25,780 nucleotides of DNA from contig CAYTGJ010000057.1 of NCBI GenBank assembly GCA_964437245.1, forward strand, positions 1 to 25,780. Direction: 5' to 3'. The stretch comes from JANYCO01 sp964437245 (GTDB lineage: Bacteria; Bacteroidota; Bacteroidia; Cytophagales; Cytophagaceae). A model generated the notes under the pieces. The model ran no database searches. It saw nothing but the letters and a program-made list of their open reading frames with translations, and was not told where the DNA came from. Numbering within the stretch: position 1 is the stretch's first letter; every line of letters starts with the position of its first letter. Below, in pieces: positions 7,644 through 15,781 of the stretch. The position numbers and the translations under genes are program-made.

Positions 7644-8579
7644 TTATTTTGCGTATTTATTTACCGTCACAAAAGTATTTTTCCCTTTTTTCTTCTTATT
7701 TCTTTCATAGAGCATCAGCATCAGCCCATCTTTCAACCCCACTTCCGGCACCTGCATTTTATGTGCTTTGGCAAATTTCATGGCGGAGATGTAGATATCC
7801 GAAGCAGGAATAATAACATCCGCACGGTCAGGGTTCAGCATCAACACATTGATCCTTTCTTCATAATCATGCTGAGAGATAAATTCTCTGATCTCTTCTA
7901 TTTTATTAATGGAAATGGTCTGTTTGGAAGCTCCTTTATTTTTACCGGGGTTGGCCAATTCATAGATCTTCCCGATGTTTCCACCTGTTCCGATAGCCAT
8001 TACAGGCTTGGTCACCTGCTGAATATGCTTTTCGATCCACTTCTTCATCATATCCCATTCTTCATTCGTATCCAGTCCTGACAATCTCCGTACCGAACCG
8101 ATCTTAAAAGAATTGGTCGCTATTTTTTTCTTATTTTCAAAAATATTGATCTCCGTACTACCTCCTCCCACATCAATGTGAATATAGCTGTTATCATCCA
8201 GTTCGCTGAACAGCACCCGGTTGATCAGCTCTGCTTCCTTTTCCCCGTCAATGATCTGGATCTCCACTCCAAGCAGGTATTTTACTTTATAAGCAATATC
8301 TCTCCCGTTTTTGGATTCACGCATAGCCGAGGTAGCACAGATAATATAATCGTCCACTTCATACAGGTCAAACAGATTTTTAAAGGTCTGCATCAGTTTT
8401 ATAAACTTTGCTTCCTTCTGTGTACTGATCTCGTTCGTATTGAAAACATCCTGTCCCAGCCGGAGCGGGAAACGAACGTATTCAAGCTTTTTAAAAGAAA
8501 TGGTATTATCGTTTTCCAGGACAGAAGTTACCTGAAATCTGATCGCGTTGGATCCAATGTCTACTGCACCTAATTTCAA
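7644..8579 (-). CDS. Ppx/GppA family phosphatase (short form)
   Basis: A protein of about 311 residues of the exopolyphosphatase / pppGpp phosphohydrolase family (ASKHA fold). The motifs are AVDIGSNAIRF at the N-terminus, ATSAMRESKNG, DGEKEAELI (with the likely catalytic Glu), HIDVGGGSTEI and GTGGNIGKIYEL. The length equals the two-lobe core; the C-terminal HD-like domain of long Ppx/GppA proteins is missing, as is common in Bacteroidota. Substrate (polyphosphate or pppGpp) cannot be told from sequence. The TTG at 8579-8577 is taken as start: the only longer start, TTG 8633, coincides with the -33 element of the promoter, and the family rarely has more than a few residues before DIGSN. Confidence 0.85.
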   Translation of the reverse strand: MKLGAVDIGSNAIRFQVTSVLENDNTISFKKLEYVRFPLRLGQDVFNTNEISTQKEAKFIKLMQTFKNLFDLYEVDDYIICATSAMRESKNGRDIAYKVKYLLGVEIQIIDGEKEAELINRVLFSELDDNSYIHIDVGGGSTEINIFENKKKIATNSFKIGSVRRLSGLDTNEEWDMMKKWIEKHIQQVTKPVMAIGTGGNIGKIYELANPGKNKGASKQTISINKIEEIREFISQHDYEERINVLMLNPDRADVIIPASDIYISAMKFAKAHKMQVPEVGLKDGLMLMLYERNKKKKGKNTFVTVNKYAK

Positions 8580-8602
8580 TGTATTATTCTTTGGTTTGTT
8601 TT

Positions 8603-8633
8603 CAAAAATAAGACAATATTGCAGAAGGAACAA
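8603..8633 (-). promoter_or_regulatory. Promoter of the Ppx/GppA gene
   Basis: On the minus strand TTG (8633-8631), 20 bases, then TATTTTTG (8610-8603), a full consensus match. The start of transcription should be near 8596, about 17 bases before the TTG start at 8579. It decides the start codon of this gene. Confidence 0.65.
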
Positions 8634-8803
8634 GGTAAAATTTCCCTCACCTGACTACGCTGCTCATAAGGGTGCTGACAACCGAGAGCGATCATTTACA
8701 TTTTATGTATATTCCTCCTTTTCTTTTCTCTCCGCCCTTCTTTTTTCCGATACAATTAATACATTAATAATTAATATTTTACAGACAAAACCGCTCTATT
8801 ATA

Positions 8804-8834
8804 TTGCATTTTGCCTCCGAATGTATTTACTTTG
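8804..8834 (+). promoter_or_regulatory. Probable promoter of the metH leader
   Basis: TTG (8804-8806), 20 bases, then TTACTTTG (8827-8834), one change from TAnnTTTG. Transcription would start near 8841, exactly where the SAM riboswitch begins. The 170 bases between this site and the ppx promoter show nothing else I can name. Confidence 0.5.
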
Positions 8835-8840
8835 TAGTAA

Positions 8841-8947
8841 CATCAGGAAAGACGGAGAGAATGGGCTCTTTGAAGTCTTAGCAACCGCCCTGCTAAAATG
8901 GGTTAGGTGCTAATTCCCATCCCGCCAGCCAGACGGGAAAAGATGGA
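8841..8947 (+). promoter_or_regulatory. SAM-I-type (S-box) riboswitch
   Basis: The conserved elements appear in order. P1 strands are CATC (8841-8844) and GATG (8942-8945). The kink-turn arm P2 runs GGAGAGAATGGGCTCTTTGAAGTC and is followed by AGCAACC (8880-8886). P3 is CCC/GGG (8888-8902), the core joint is GGTGCTAATTCC (8906-8917), and P4 is CCCG/CGGG (8921-8937). S-box RNAs bind S-adenosylmethionine and repress methionine genes. Its place before metH fits well. Several loop bases deviate from the Firmicutes consensus, so the exact SAM-clan subclass should be tested with a covariance model. Confidence 0.85.
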
Positions 8948-9002
8948 CAGAAAATACTCTTCCTTCCCCGTTATTTCCTGCTACCATTTTAATACACTGA
9001 CG

Positions 9003-9039
9003 TTTTTATTTGACAAGCATAAACACTGTCAAATAAAAA
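9003..9039 (+). repeat. Perfect 13-bp inverted repeat in the metH 5' leader
   Basis: TTTTTATTTGACA (9003-9015) and its exact complement TGTCAAATAAAAA (9027-9039) flank an 11-base loop. It lies between the SAM riboswitch and the metH start. The stem is AU-rich and no U-tract follows, so it is not a standard terminator. It may be part of the riboswitch expression platform or a protein operator. Confidence 0.7.
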
Positions 9040-9077
9040 TATATCATATTACTTTATTTACTACTCACTCATAAGTG

Positions 9078-12000
9078 ATGACATTCGATATACAGAAAGA
9101 ATTAGACAAACGTATTCTGGTACTGGACGGTGCCATGGGAACCATGATCCAGCGATACAAGCTGCAGGAATCCGACTTCAGAAACGAGCAACTCAAAGAT
9201 CATAAAATCCCGTTACAGGGGAACAACGACCTTCTGGTTTTCACACGGCCCGACGTCATCAAGGCCATCCATACCCAATACCTGGAAGCCGGAGCCGATA
9301 TTATTGAAACCAATACCTTCAGCGGTACTACTATTGCGCAGGCCGACTATGAGCTGGAACACATAGTGCACGACATAAACTACTACGGTGCCAAAGTAGC
9401 CAGAGAAGCGGCAGACGAATTCATGCAAAAAAATCCCTCACGCCCCTGCTTTGTGGCAGGGGCTATGGGACCTACCAACCGTACTGCTTCTCTCTCTCCT
9501 GATGTAAACGATCCTGGTTATCGTGCCGTCACCTTTGATGAGCTTGCAACTGCTTTCAAAGACCAGGCCCGGTCACTTATAGAAGGAGGCGTTGATCTTC
9601 TGCTGCTGGAAACCATCATTGACACACTAAATGTAAAAGCAGCATTGTTTGCCATCATGGAGCTTTTTGAAGAGACCGGTAAACAAATCCCAGTAATGGT
9701 ATCCGCCACGATCACCGATGCCAGCGGACGAACCCTGACCGGGCAGGTGACCGAAGCATTTTACAACTCGGTATCTCATGCTAATCTGCTAAGCGTGGGA
9801 CTTAACTGCGCACTGGGTGCCAAAGAGCTAAGGCCATTCCTGCAGGAAATGTCCAGAGTAGCCGGCTGTTATGTAAGTGCCTATCCCAATGCAGGATTGC
9901 CTAACCAGTTTGGAGAATACGACCAGACGGCCGAAGAGATGGCTTCTGTCGTAACCGATTTTGTAGAAAATGGCTTTGTCAATATTCTGGGAGGATGCTG
10001 TGGAACCACTCCCGATCACATCCGTGAAATCGCCAAAGTAGTGGCAGGGAAAAAACCACGGAAAAAACCGCATATAGAACCGTACCTTCGTTTAAGCGGT
10101 CTGGAACCCATTACACTGACTACTGAAAGTAATTTCATGAACATCGGTGAACGTACCAACGTGACTGGTTCTGCCAAATTCCTGAGGCTGATCAAAGAAG
10201 AGAAATATGATGAAGCGCTGGCCATAGCACAGGAACAAGTAAACGGAGGTGCGCAGGTGATCGACATCAATATGGATGAAGGAATGCTGGATGGAGAAAA
10301 AACCATGGTGCGTTTCCTGAATCTTATCGCCTCCGAACCCGATATTGCAAGAGTTCCCATCATGGTAGACTCTTCGAAATGGCCGATCATTGAAGCCGGA
10401 CTAAAATGCATCCAGGGAAAGGGAATCGTAAACTCTATCAGTTTAAAGAGTGGAGAAGAAGAGTTTATCAAACAGGCCAACCTGGTCAAAAAATACGGGG
10501 CAGCGGTGATTGTCATGGCTTTTGATGAACAAGGACAGGCAGACTCTACCGAACGGAGAATCGAAATATCGAAACGATCGTACGAGGTACTGGTCAACAA
10601 AGTAAATTTTCCTCCGCAGGATATTATTTTCGACTTGAATATTTTCCCCGTAGGAACCGGGATCGAAGAACATAGAATAAATGCACTCTCCTTTTTCGAA
10701 GCTACCACCTGCGTAAGNNNNNNNNNNAAAAATCTTCCCCATGCACACGTAAGCGGCGGGGTCAGCAACGTATCATTCTCTTTCCGGGGAAACAATCATG
10801 TACGGGAAGCCATGCACTCTGCTTTCCTTTACCACGGTGTAAAAGCTGGAATGGACATGGGAATTGTAAATCCTTCCATGCTGGAAGTGTACGACAATAT
10901 CCCCAAAGACTTTCTGGAGAGAATAGAAGATGTCTTGCTCAACCGCAGAGACGATGCGACCGAACGTCTGCTCGAATTTGCCGAATCTCTGAAAGGGAAA
11001 GAAAAAGGAGTTGAGAAAGCCGACCAGGAATGGAGAAACGGAACGGTACAGGAACGTCTTACCTATGCCCTCGTTCGTGGGAATGCCGACTTTGTGGAGC
11101 AGGATGTGGAAGAAGCCCGTCACCTTTTTGAAAGACCTATACAGGTGATCGAAGAGCCTCTGATGGCAGGAATGAATGTGGTGGGAGATCTTTTCGGAGA
11201 AGGGAAAATGTTTCTACCTCAGGTAGTAAAAAGTGCCAGGGTGATGAAAAAAGCCGTTGCCTATCTGTTCCCTTTCATCGAAGAAGAAAAACAACGTCTG
11301 ATTGCCGAAGGCAAGATCTCTGCCGATACGAATAACGGTAAAATACTCATGGCTACCGTCAAAGGGGATGTACACGACATCGGGAAGAATATTGTAGGCG
11401 TGGTAATGGCCTGCAACAACTATGAGATCATTGACCTTGGGGTCATGGTCTCCTGCGAAAAAATACTCGAAGCGGCCCAAAAACACCAGGTAAATATCAT
11501 CGGGCTAAGCGGACTGATCACCCCTTCGCTGGACGAAATGGTGTTTGTGGCCAAAGAAATGGAACGCCAGGGCTTTAAGATCCCGTTGCTGATCGGTGGA
11601 GCTACTACCTCCCGTATTCACACTGCCGTCAAAATTGATCCGAACTACAGCGGGGCTGTAGTCCATGTACTGGATGCCTCCCGGAGCGTACCAGTAGCCG
11701 GTAGCCTTATCGGGACAGAAACACACGATGATTTTAAGTCCAAGGTTAAAGACGAATATTCCAAACTCCGGGCAGATCATGCCGGACGTAAAAAAGACAA
11801 AAACTATCTCCCCCTGGAAAAAGCAAGGGAAAACAAAACGAAAATCGACTGGACAAACACACTCGTCACAGAACCTTCGTTTATCGGGAATAAATATTTT
11901 GAGGCCTATCCTCTGGACGAGATCGCCCGCTACATTGACTGGACACCTTTTTTCCAGACATGGGAGCTGCATGGAAAGTTTCCGAAGATCCTCACCGATG

Positions 12001-12782
12001 CGGTCGTAGGGACAGAAGCAACCAAACTCTATAACGATGCCCGGCGGGTGCTGCAGGAGGTAATCGATCAAAAATCACTCACGGCAAAAGGAGTCGTAGG
12101 GCTCTATCCTGCTATAAGAAAAGGAGACGATGATATTCAGCTTTTCTCAGACAAAGACAGGAAACAGCCCTCTTACGTATTCCACAATTTACGCCAACAG
12201 GGCGTAAAAGGCTCCAACCTTCCAAATATCAGCCTCTCTGACTATATAGCTCCGGCGGAATCAGGGATAAACGATTTTATAGGTGGTTTTGCGGTGGCCA
12301 TTTTCGGGGCAGAAGAAATTGCCAAAGTATACGAAAAAGATCATGACGACTACAACAGTATCATGATCAAAGCAATCGCCGACCGTCTTGCCGAGGCATT
12401 TGCAGAATGCCTGCATACCAGGGTACGGAAAGAATTCTGGGGGTATGCCAAAGAAGAAATACTGGACAACGATGCCCTGATCAAAGAAGAATACGTCGGA
12501 ATCCGTCCGGCGCCCGGCTATCCGGCATGTCCGGACCATACCGAAAAACGTACACTGTTCGATCTCCTGGAAGCCGAACAGAAAACCGGTATACAGCTCA
12601 CCGAAAGTTTTGCCATGTATCCTGCCTCTGCGGTAAGTGGGATGTACTATTCCCATCCTGACGCCAAATATTTCGGACTTGGCAAGATCGAAAAAGATCA
12701 GGTGGAAGATTATGCCGGAAGAAAAGCAATGCCGCTGGAAGTCATAGAAAGATGGCTGTCGCAGAACCTTTCCTATGAGTAA
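9078..12782 (+). CDS. metH: Cobalamin-dependent methionine synthase
   Basis: A full-length, four-module MetH of about 1230 residues that moves a methyl group from 5-methyltetrahydrofolate to homocysteine through cobalamin. Residues 1 to about 330: homocysteine domain, zinc ligands Cys244 (GLNCALG), Cys307 and Cys308 (GGCCGTTPDH). About 350-620: folate domain (GERTNVTGSAKFL, VSGGVSNVSFSFRGNN). About 650-900: cobalamin domain, with DVHDIGKN carrying axial His766. About 925 to the end: reactivation domain, with RPAPGYPACPDHTEK from Arg1143 binding SAM. The start is ATG 9078; a GTG directly before it is also in frame. A 10-N gap at 10718-10727 lies in the folate domain and keeps the frame open. 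Control is probably by the SAM riboswitch. Confidence 0.97.
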   Translation: MTFDIQKELDKRILVLDGAMGTMIQRYKLQESDFRNEQLKDHKIPLQGNNDLLVFTRPDVIKAIHTQYLEAGADIIETNTFSGTTIAQADYELEHIVHDINYYGAKVAREAADEFMQKNPSRPCFVAGAMGPTNRTASLSPDVNDPGYRAVTFDELATAFKDQARSLIEGGVDLLLLETIIDTLNVKAALFAIMELFEETGKQIPVMVSATITDASGRTLTGQVTEAFYNSVSHANLLSVGLNCALGAKELRPFLQEMSRVAGCYVSAYPNAGLPNQFGEYDQTAEEMASVVTDFVENGFVNILGGCCGTTPDHIREIAKVVAGKKPRKKPHIEPYLRLSGLEPITLTTESNFMNIGERTNVTGSAKFLRLIKEEKYDEALAIAQEQVNGGAQVIDINMDEGMLDGEKTMVRFLNLIASEPDIARVPIMVDSSKWPIIEAGLKCIQGKGIVNSISLKSGEEEFIKQANLVKKYGAAVIVMAFDEQGQADSTERRIEISKRSYEVLVNKVNFPPQDIIFDLNIFPVGTGIEEHRINALSFFEATTCVXXXXKNLPHAHVSGGVSNVSFSFRGNNHVREAMHSAFLYHGVKAGMDMGIVNPSMLEVYDNIPKDFLERIEDVLLNRRDDATERLLEFAESLKGKEKGVEKADQEWRNGTVQERLTYALVRGNADFVEQDVEEARHLFERPIQVIEEPLMAGMNVVGDLFGEGKMFLPQVVKSARVMKKAVAYLFPFIEEEKQRLIAEGKISADTNNGKILMATVKGDVHDIGKNIVGVVMACNNYEIIDLGVMVSCEKILEAAQKHQVNIIGLSGLITPSLDEMVFVAKEMERQGFKIPLLIGGATTSRIHTAVKIDPNYSGAVVHVLDASRSVPVAGSLIGTETHDDFKSKVKDEYSKLRADHAGRKKDKNYLPLEKARENKTKIDWTNTLVTEPSFIGNKYFEAYPLDEIARYIDWTPFFQTWELHGKFPKILTDAVVGTEATKLYNDARRVLQEVIDQKSLTAKGVVGLYPAIRKGDDDIQLFSDKDRKQPSYVFHNLRQQGVKGSNLPNISLSDYIAPAESGINDFIGGFAVAIFGAEEIAKVYEKDHDDYNSIMIKAIADRLAEAFAECLHTRVRKEFWGYAKEEILDNDALIKEEYVGIRPAPGYPACPDHTEKRTLFDLLEAEQKTGIQLTESFAMYPASAVSGMYYSHPDAKYFGLGKIEKDQVEDYAGRKAMPLEVIERWLSQNLSYE
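10718..10727. other. Assembly gap (10 N) inside metH
   Basis: Ten undetermined bases within the folate-binding domain, between TGCGTAAG and AAAAATC. By comparison with the MetH family spacing, the true gap is probably shorter than 10 bases (see findings). Confidence 1.
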
Positions 12783-12794
12783 AAATTTCCAAAA

Positions 12795-12838
12795 AATATT
12801 CCCGGCGCTCTTCCCTTCCGCCGGGAATATTCATTTTT
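12795..12838 (+). terminator. Intrinsic terminator of metH
   Basis: A perfect 13-bp stem AATATTCCCGGCG / CGCCGGGAATATT (12795-12807, 12819-12831) with an 11-base loop, followed by CATTTTT, starts 12 bases after the metH stop codon. Confidence 0.9.
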
Positions 12839-12962
12839 AGCCTTTTATAAAAAGTGTTTATAACTCACTCCGGCAATTCATATCCCAAAATTCCGATTTC
12901 AAGAATTCTTTGCTAACTTCATGCAACCTTATTCTTTAAAACAAGGTAAAATACAGTACGTT

Positions 12963-15539
12963 ATGAAGCCTGCAAAACTACACCGGATGACTTCTCTACC
13001 TGAAAAAATTATTTTACTCCTTTCTTTTCTATTCTGTTCTGTCCTCTCTCCTGCCCAGCAAAAGAGTATGATCTTTGAACAGTTTGATGTAGAAAATGGT
13101 CTCTCCAGCAACTGGGTGCGGGACATCGCCCAGGACAAGCAGGGGTATATGTGGCTCGCTACTTCAGACGGACTGAGCCGGTTTGACGGATATGGTTTTA
13201 AGACCTACCAGAACAACGAACACGATCCCAAAAGCTTAATGGTAAATTATATCCGATGCATTTTTGTGGATACGGAAAACATCCTGTGGATAGGATACAA
13301 CGACGGGCTTTCCCGGTACGATGCCGACAAAGACGGCTTTGCTCATTTCACCAACAACCCGAACAATGTCAACAGCATCGCCAGCAATAAAATTTCTGAT
13401 ATAACCTGTGATTCCAAAGGAAATCTCTGGATCGCCACCCGCGACAACGGAATCTGTAACCTTGATAAAATATCGTACAAATTCATCAATTACAAATCGG
13501 CCGACAATCCGAAAAGCAACTCCCAGTTTGTAATCCACTGCGATCAGAAAGACCGGGTATGGATCGGCACATACGAAGCCGGGATAAGTCTTTTTGATGT
13601 CCGGACCAAAAAGTATATTCCGCTTGCAGAAGACGGGAATGGCCTGGAAGGAAAATTCGTCACCGCCATCTACGAAGGGATTGACGGAAAGATCTGGGCA
13701 GGGACCGCCAAAAACGGACTTTACCTGTTTGACGAAACCTCCCGTAAATTCATCCTCAACTCCGTTATCCCCACCGATAAAATGATCGTCTCGATCTGCC
13801 AGGACAACGACGGAAATATCTGGATCAGTGCTGAAAATATGGGCCTTTACATCCTCGATCTGAAAACTAATACCTATCAGAACCTGAAACACAACAAATA
13901 TATCCAGAACAGCCTGGGCCATAATTCCATCAACACCATCATCAAAGATATGGAGGGAAATATCTGGCTGGGAACCTTTGCCAGCGGAGTCAACCTCTAT
14001 AAAGTACCAAACAACAAATTTGGTCATATTTTCAACGATCCTATCAACTCAAACAGTCTGAGTCATAATGCAGTGCTATCCCTTATGGAAGACAGTGATC
14101 AAAACCTGTGGGTAGGCACCGACGATGGCGGACTGAACAAATACGATGCTGCAACCGGAAAATTTTCTCTTTATACCAAAGCCAACACCCGCAAATCACT
14201 TACTTCCGATGTGATCCTTTCGGTGTACGAAGACAAAAAGAAAAATATCTGGGTAGGTACTTACCTCGAAGGATTGCACCTGCTGGACAAAAAGAAGGGA
14301 ACTTTCAGCAGAACTATGGCCGGATATTCCTTCGGAAGCATCCTGGAAGACAGCGAAGGCTACTTCTGGCTGGGAGGATGGCGGGACGGCCTGTTCCTCT
14401 ATGATCGTGCACAAGGTACTTACAAAAATTTCCAGCAAGTCGACAAAGATCCCTCTTCACTCAGTGATAACTTTGTTTACTACGTATACGAAGACAAAAA
14501 GAAAAACGTATGGGTATGTACTTCTGTCGGCTTAAATCTGCTGGAAGACAAAAAGACCGGAAAATTCAGACGCTTCGTAAAAGATCCGGGCAATCCAAAC
14601 AGCCTTGGGAACAATACCGTTTACCATTGTTACGAAGACAGCAAGGGCCGTTTCTGGATCGGAACAGCTGGAGGACTTTGCCAGATGCACCGCGACAGTA
14701 TTAAATTTTATACCTACAAAGAAAAAGACGGCCTTGCCAACAACAACGTACTCGGGATCCTTGAAGACAATGAAGGGAAACTCTGGCTGAGTACCAACAA
14801 GGGCCTCTCCTGCTTTGATCCGGAAAACAAAACATTTAAAAATTACAACAAATCAGACGGACTTCAAAGCAATCAGTTCAGCGGAAAAGCTCAGTGTAAA
14901 TTGTCTACCGGTGAATTATTGTTCGGAGGGATCAACGGATATAACCGTTTCAATCCCCTGGATATTAACAGTAATAAAAATATACCTTCCATTGCCATCA
15001 AGGATGTTCAGGCTTTCGACCGGAACAGCAACGGTGAGCAAGGCATTGTAAAAGACATTCTGAATCCCAACAAAGATATTCTATTGGAGTCTTCACAGTC
15101 CAATGTTACATTCGACTACGTTGCCTTCAACTACGCCAACACCCAAAAAGTAAAGTATGCCTACAAACTGGAAGGTTTTGACGCAGACTGGCATTATGTA
15201 GACAAGCCAAGTCCTGTAAGCTACACCAACCTGGATCCGGGTACCTACTATTTTAAAGTAAAAGCCGCCAACGAAGACGGTGTTTGGAACGAGGAAGGCA
15301 CTCAGCTATCCGTCACGATCACTCCTTCGTTCTGGGCTTCCTGGTGGTTTCGCTCTTTCCTTCTCTTAACCGTTGTCCTTTCCGGTTATTATATTTACAG
15401 GAAGAACTATTCGGTAGTTGTAAGAAAACAAAAAATTCTCGAAACAAGGGTGAAAGAAAAATCCAAACAGATCATCGAACACCAGGAAAAAATTGATGCG
15501 CTGAAACTGGAACTGGATAATAAAAACATGCAATGGTAA
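12963..15539 (+). CDS. Beta-propeller (Reg_prop/Y_Y_Y) membrane sensor without an output domain
   Basis: About 858 residues. A signal peptide (IILLLSFLFCSVLSPAQQ) leads into about 14 two-component-regulator propeller repeats, each with a WIGT..GGL-like motif such as YMWLATSDGLSRFDGYGF, NLWVGTDDGGLNKYD and RFWIGTAGGLCQM. These fold into two seven-bladed propellers in the periplasm. A Y_Y_Y domain follows (VKYAYKLEGFDADWHYV, LDPGTYYFKVKAANEDGVW), then one membrane helix (RSFLLLTVVLSGYYIY). The protein ends in a charged coiled coil of about 45 residues and the stop. Family members normally continue into a histidine kinase with regulator, or into a LuxR or AraC DNA-binding domain; none is here and none follows in any frame. 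Start: ATG 12963 gives a good signal peptide and fits a weak promoter (TTTG at 12909, TATTCTTTA at 12930); ATG 12921 and 12987 are alternatives. Confidence 0.88.
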   Translation: MKPAKLHRMTSLPEKIILLLSFLFCSVLSPAQQKSMIFEQFDVENGLSSNWVRDIAQDKQGYMWLATSDGLSRFDGYGFKTYQNNEHDPKSLMVNYIRCIFVDTENILWIGYNDGLSRYDADKDGFAHFTNNPNNVNSIASNKISDITCDSKGNLWIATRDNGICNLDKISYKFINYKSADNPKSNSQFVIHCDQKDRVWIGTYEAGISLFDVRTKKYIPLAEDGNGLEGKFVTAIYEGIDGKIWAGTAKNGLYLFDETSRKFILNSVIPTDKMIVSICQDNDGNIWISAENMGLYILDLKTNTYQNLKHNKYIQNSLGHNSINTIIKDMEGNIWLGTFASGVNLYKVPNNKFGHIFNDPINSNSLSHNAVLSLMEDSDQNLWVGTDDGGLNKYDAATGKFSLYTKANTRKSLTSDVILSVYEDKKKNIWVGTYLEGLHLLDKKKGTFSRTMAGYSFGSILEDSEGYFWLGGWRDGLFLYDRAQGTYKNFQQVDKDPSSLSDNFVYYVYEDKKKNVWVCTSVGLNLLEDKKTGKFRRFVKDPGNPNSLGNNTVYHCYEDSKGRFWIGTAGGLCQMHRDSIKFYTYKEKDGLANNNVLGILEDNEGKLWLSTNKGLSCFDPENKTFKNYNKSDGLQSNQFSGKAQCKLSTGELLFGGINGYNRFNPLDINSNKNIPSIAIKDVQAFDRNSNGEQGIVKDILNPNKDILLESSQSNVTFDYVAFNYANTQKVKYAYKLEGFDADWHYVDKPSPVSYTNLDPGTYYFKVKAANEDGVWNEEGTQLSVTITPSFWASWWFRSFLLLTVVLSGYYIYRKNYSVVVRKQKILETRVKEKSKQIIEHQEKIDALKLELDNKNMQW

Positions 15540-15578
15540 TAATACGCGACATTCTACATTCATTTTATCAGAAAACAC

Positions 15579-15608
15579 TTGCTTTTACCAAAATAACCAA
15601 TACCTTTG
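15579..15608 (+). promoter_or_regulatory. Promoter of the tandem attenuator / exporter / aminotransferase unit
   Basis: TTG (15579-15581), 19 bases, then TACCTTTG (15601-15608), a full match to the Bacteroidota consensus. Transcription should start near 15615, only a few bases before the ATG of the first leader peptide. No second promoter is seen before the second peptide. Confidence 0.75.
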
Positions 15609-15621
15609 TTCTATATACAAT

Positions 15622-15684
15622 ATGAAACAGCAATCCCTACATAAAGTCGCCGCCATCATTTTCGTCCCTAAGACAAGGGAATGA
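15622..15684 (+). CDS. Putative leader peptide 1 (20 codons)
   Basis: The frame begins MKQQSLHK, continues VAAIIFV and ends PKTRE before TGA. It starts about 8 bases after the predicted start of transcription and has no room for a functional enzyme. Codons 9-15 are GTC GCC GCC ATC ATT TTC GTC, a Val/Ala/Ile/Phe cluster. The cluster overlaps the left arm of a small pause hairpin (ATCAT at 15656-15660 with ATGAT at 15681-15685, inner TCCCT/AGGGA at 15665-15680). The stop codon is immediately followed by an antiterminator strand. I infer a role as a translated sensor of charged tRNA rather than a working product. Confidence 0.6.
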   Translation: MKQQSLHKVAAIIFVPKTRE

Positions 15685-15685
15685 T

Positions 15686-15736
15686 CCGGTTTATTTATGT
15701 TTATGATGTAACAATAAATGCAAAACAAGAAACCGG
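15686..15736 (+). promoter_or_regulatory. Predicted antiterminator 1
   Basis: CCGGTTT (15686-15692) can pair with AAACCGG (15730-15736), which is also the left arm of terminator 1, so the two folds exclude each other. An inner helix ATTTAT (15693-15698) / ATAAAT (15714-15719) would steady it. The left strand begins two bases after the leader peptide 1 stop codon, so a ribosome that finishes the peptide would cover it. Confidence 0.6.
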
Positions 15737-15763
15737 CCCCTAGAATGTCCGGTTTTTTGTTTT
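15722..15763 (+). terminator. Intrinsic terminator / attenuator 1
   Basis: AAACCGG (15730-15736) pairs with CCGGTTT (15749-15755) around a 12-base loop. The helix can be extended outward to about 15 pairs through A/U pairs and one G-U. The run TTTTTTGTTTTT follows the GC core. It sits upstream of peptide 2 and the exporter gene, so it must be read through for those to be expressed. Confidence 0.75.
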
Positions 15764-15781
15764 TAAGCCCATATTACTGAA

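Noticed and set aside
9010..9038. TTGACA as a classical sigma-70 -35 element before metH
   Set aside because: It is part of the 13-bp inverted repeat, no TATAAT lies at 17 bases, and the window otherwise uses the Bacteroidota promoter type.
9003..9039. Intrinsic terminator before metH
   Set aside because: The stem is AU-rich and is followed by TATATCATA rather than a U-tract.
10016..10795. Minus-strand open frame of 259 codons
   Set aside because: Antisense shadow of metH; low-complexity Ser/Pro/Phe composition and no motif.
13236..14027. Minus-strand open frame of 263 codons
   Set aside because: Antisense to the propeller sensor; its repeats only mirror the WIG/GGL repeats of the real gene.
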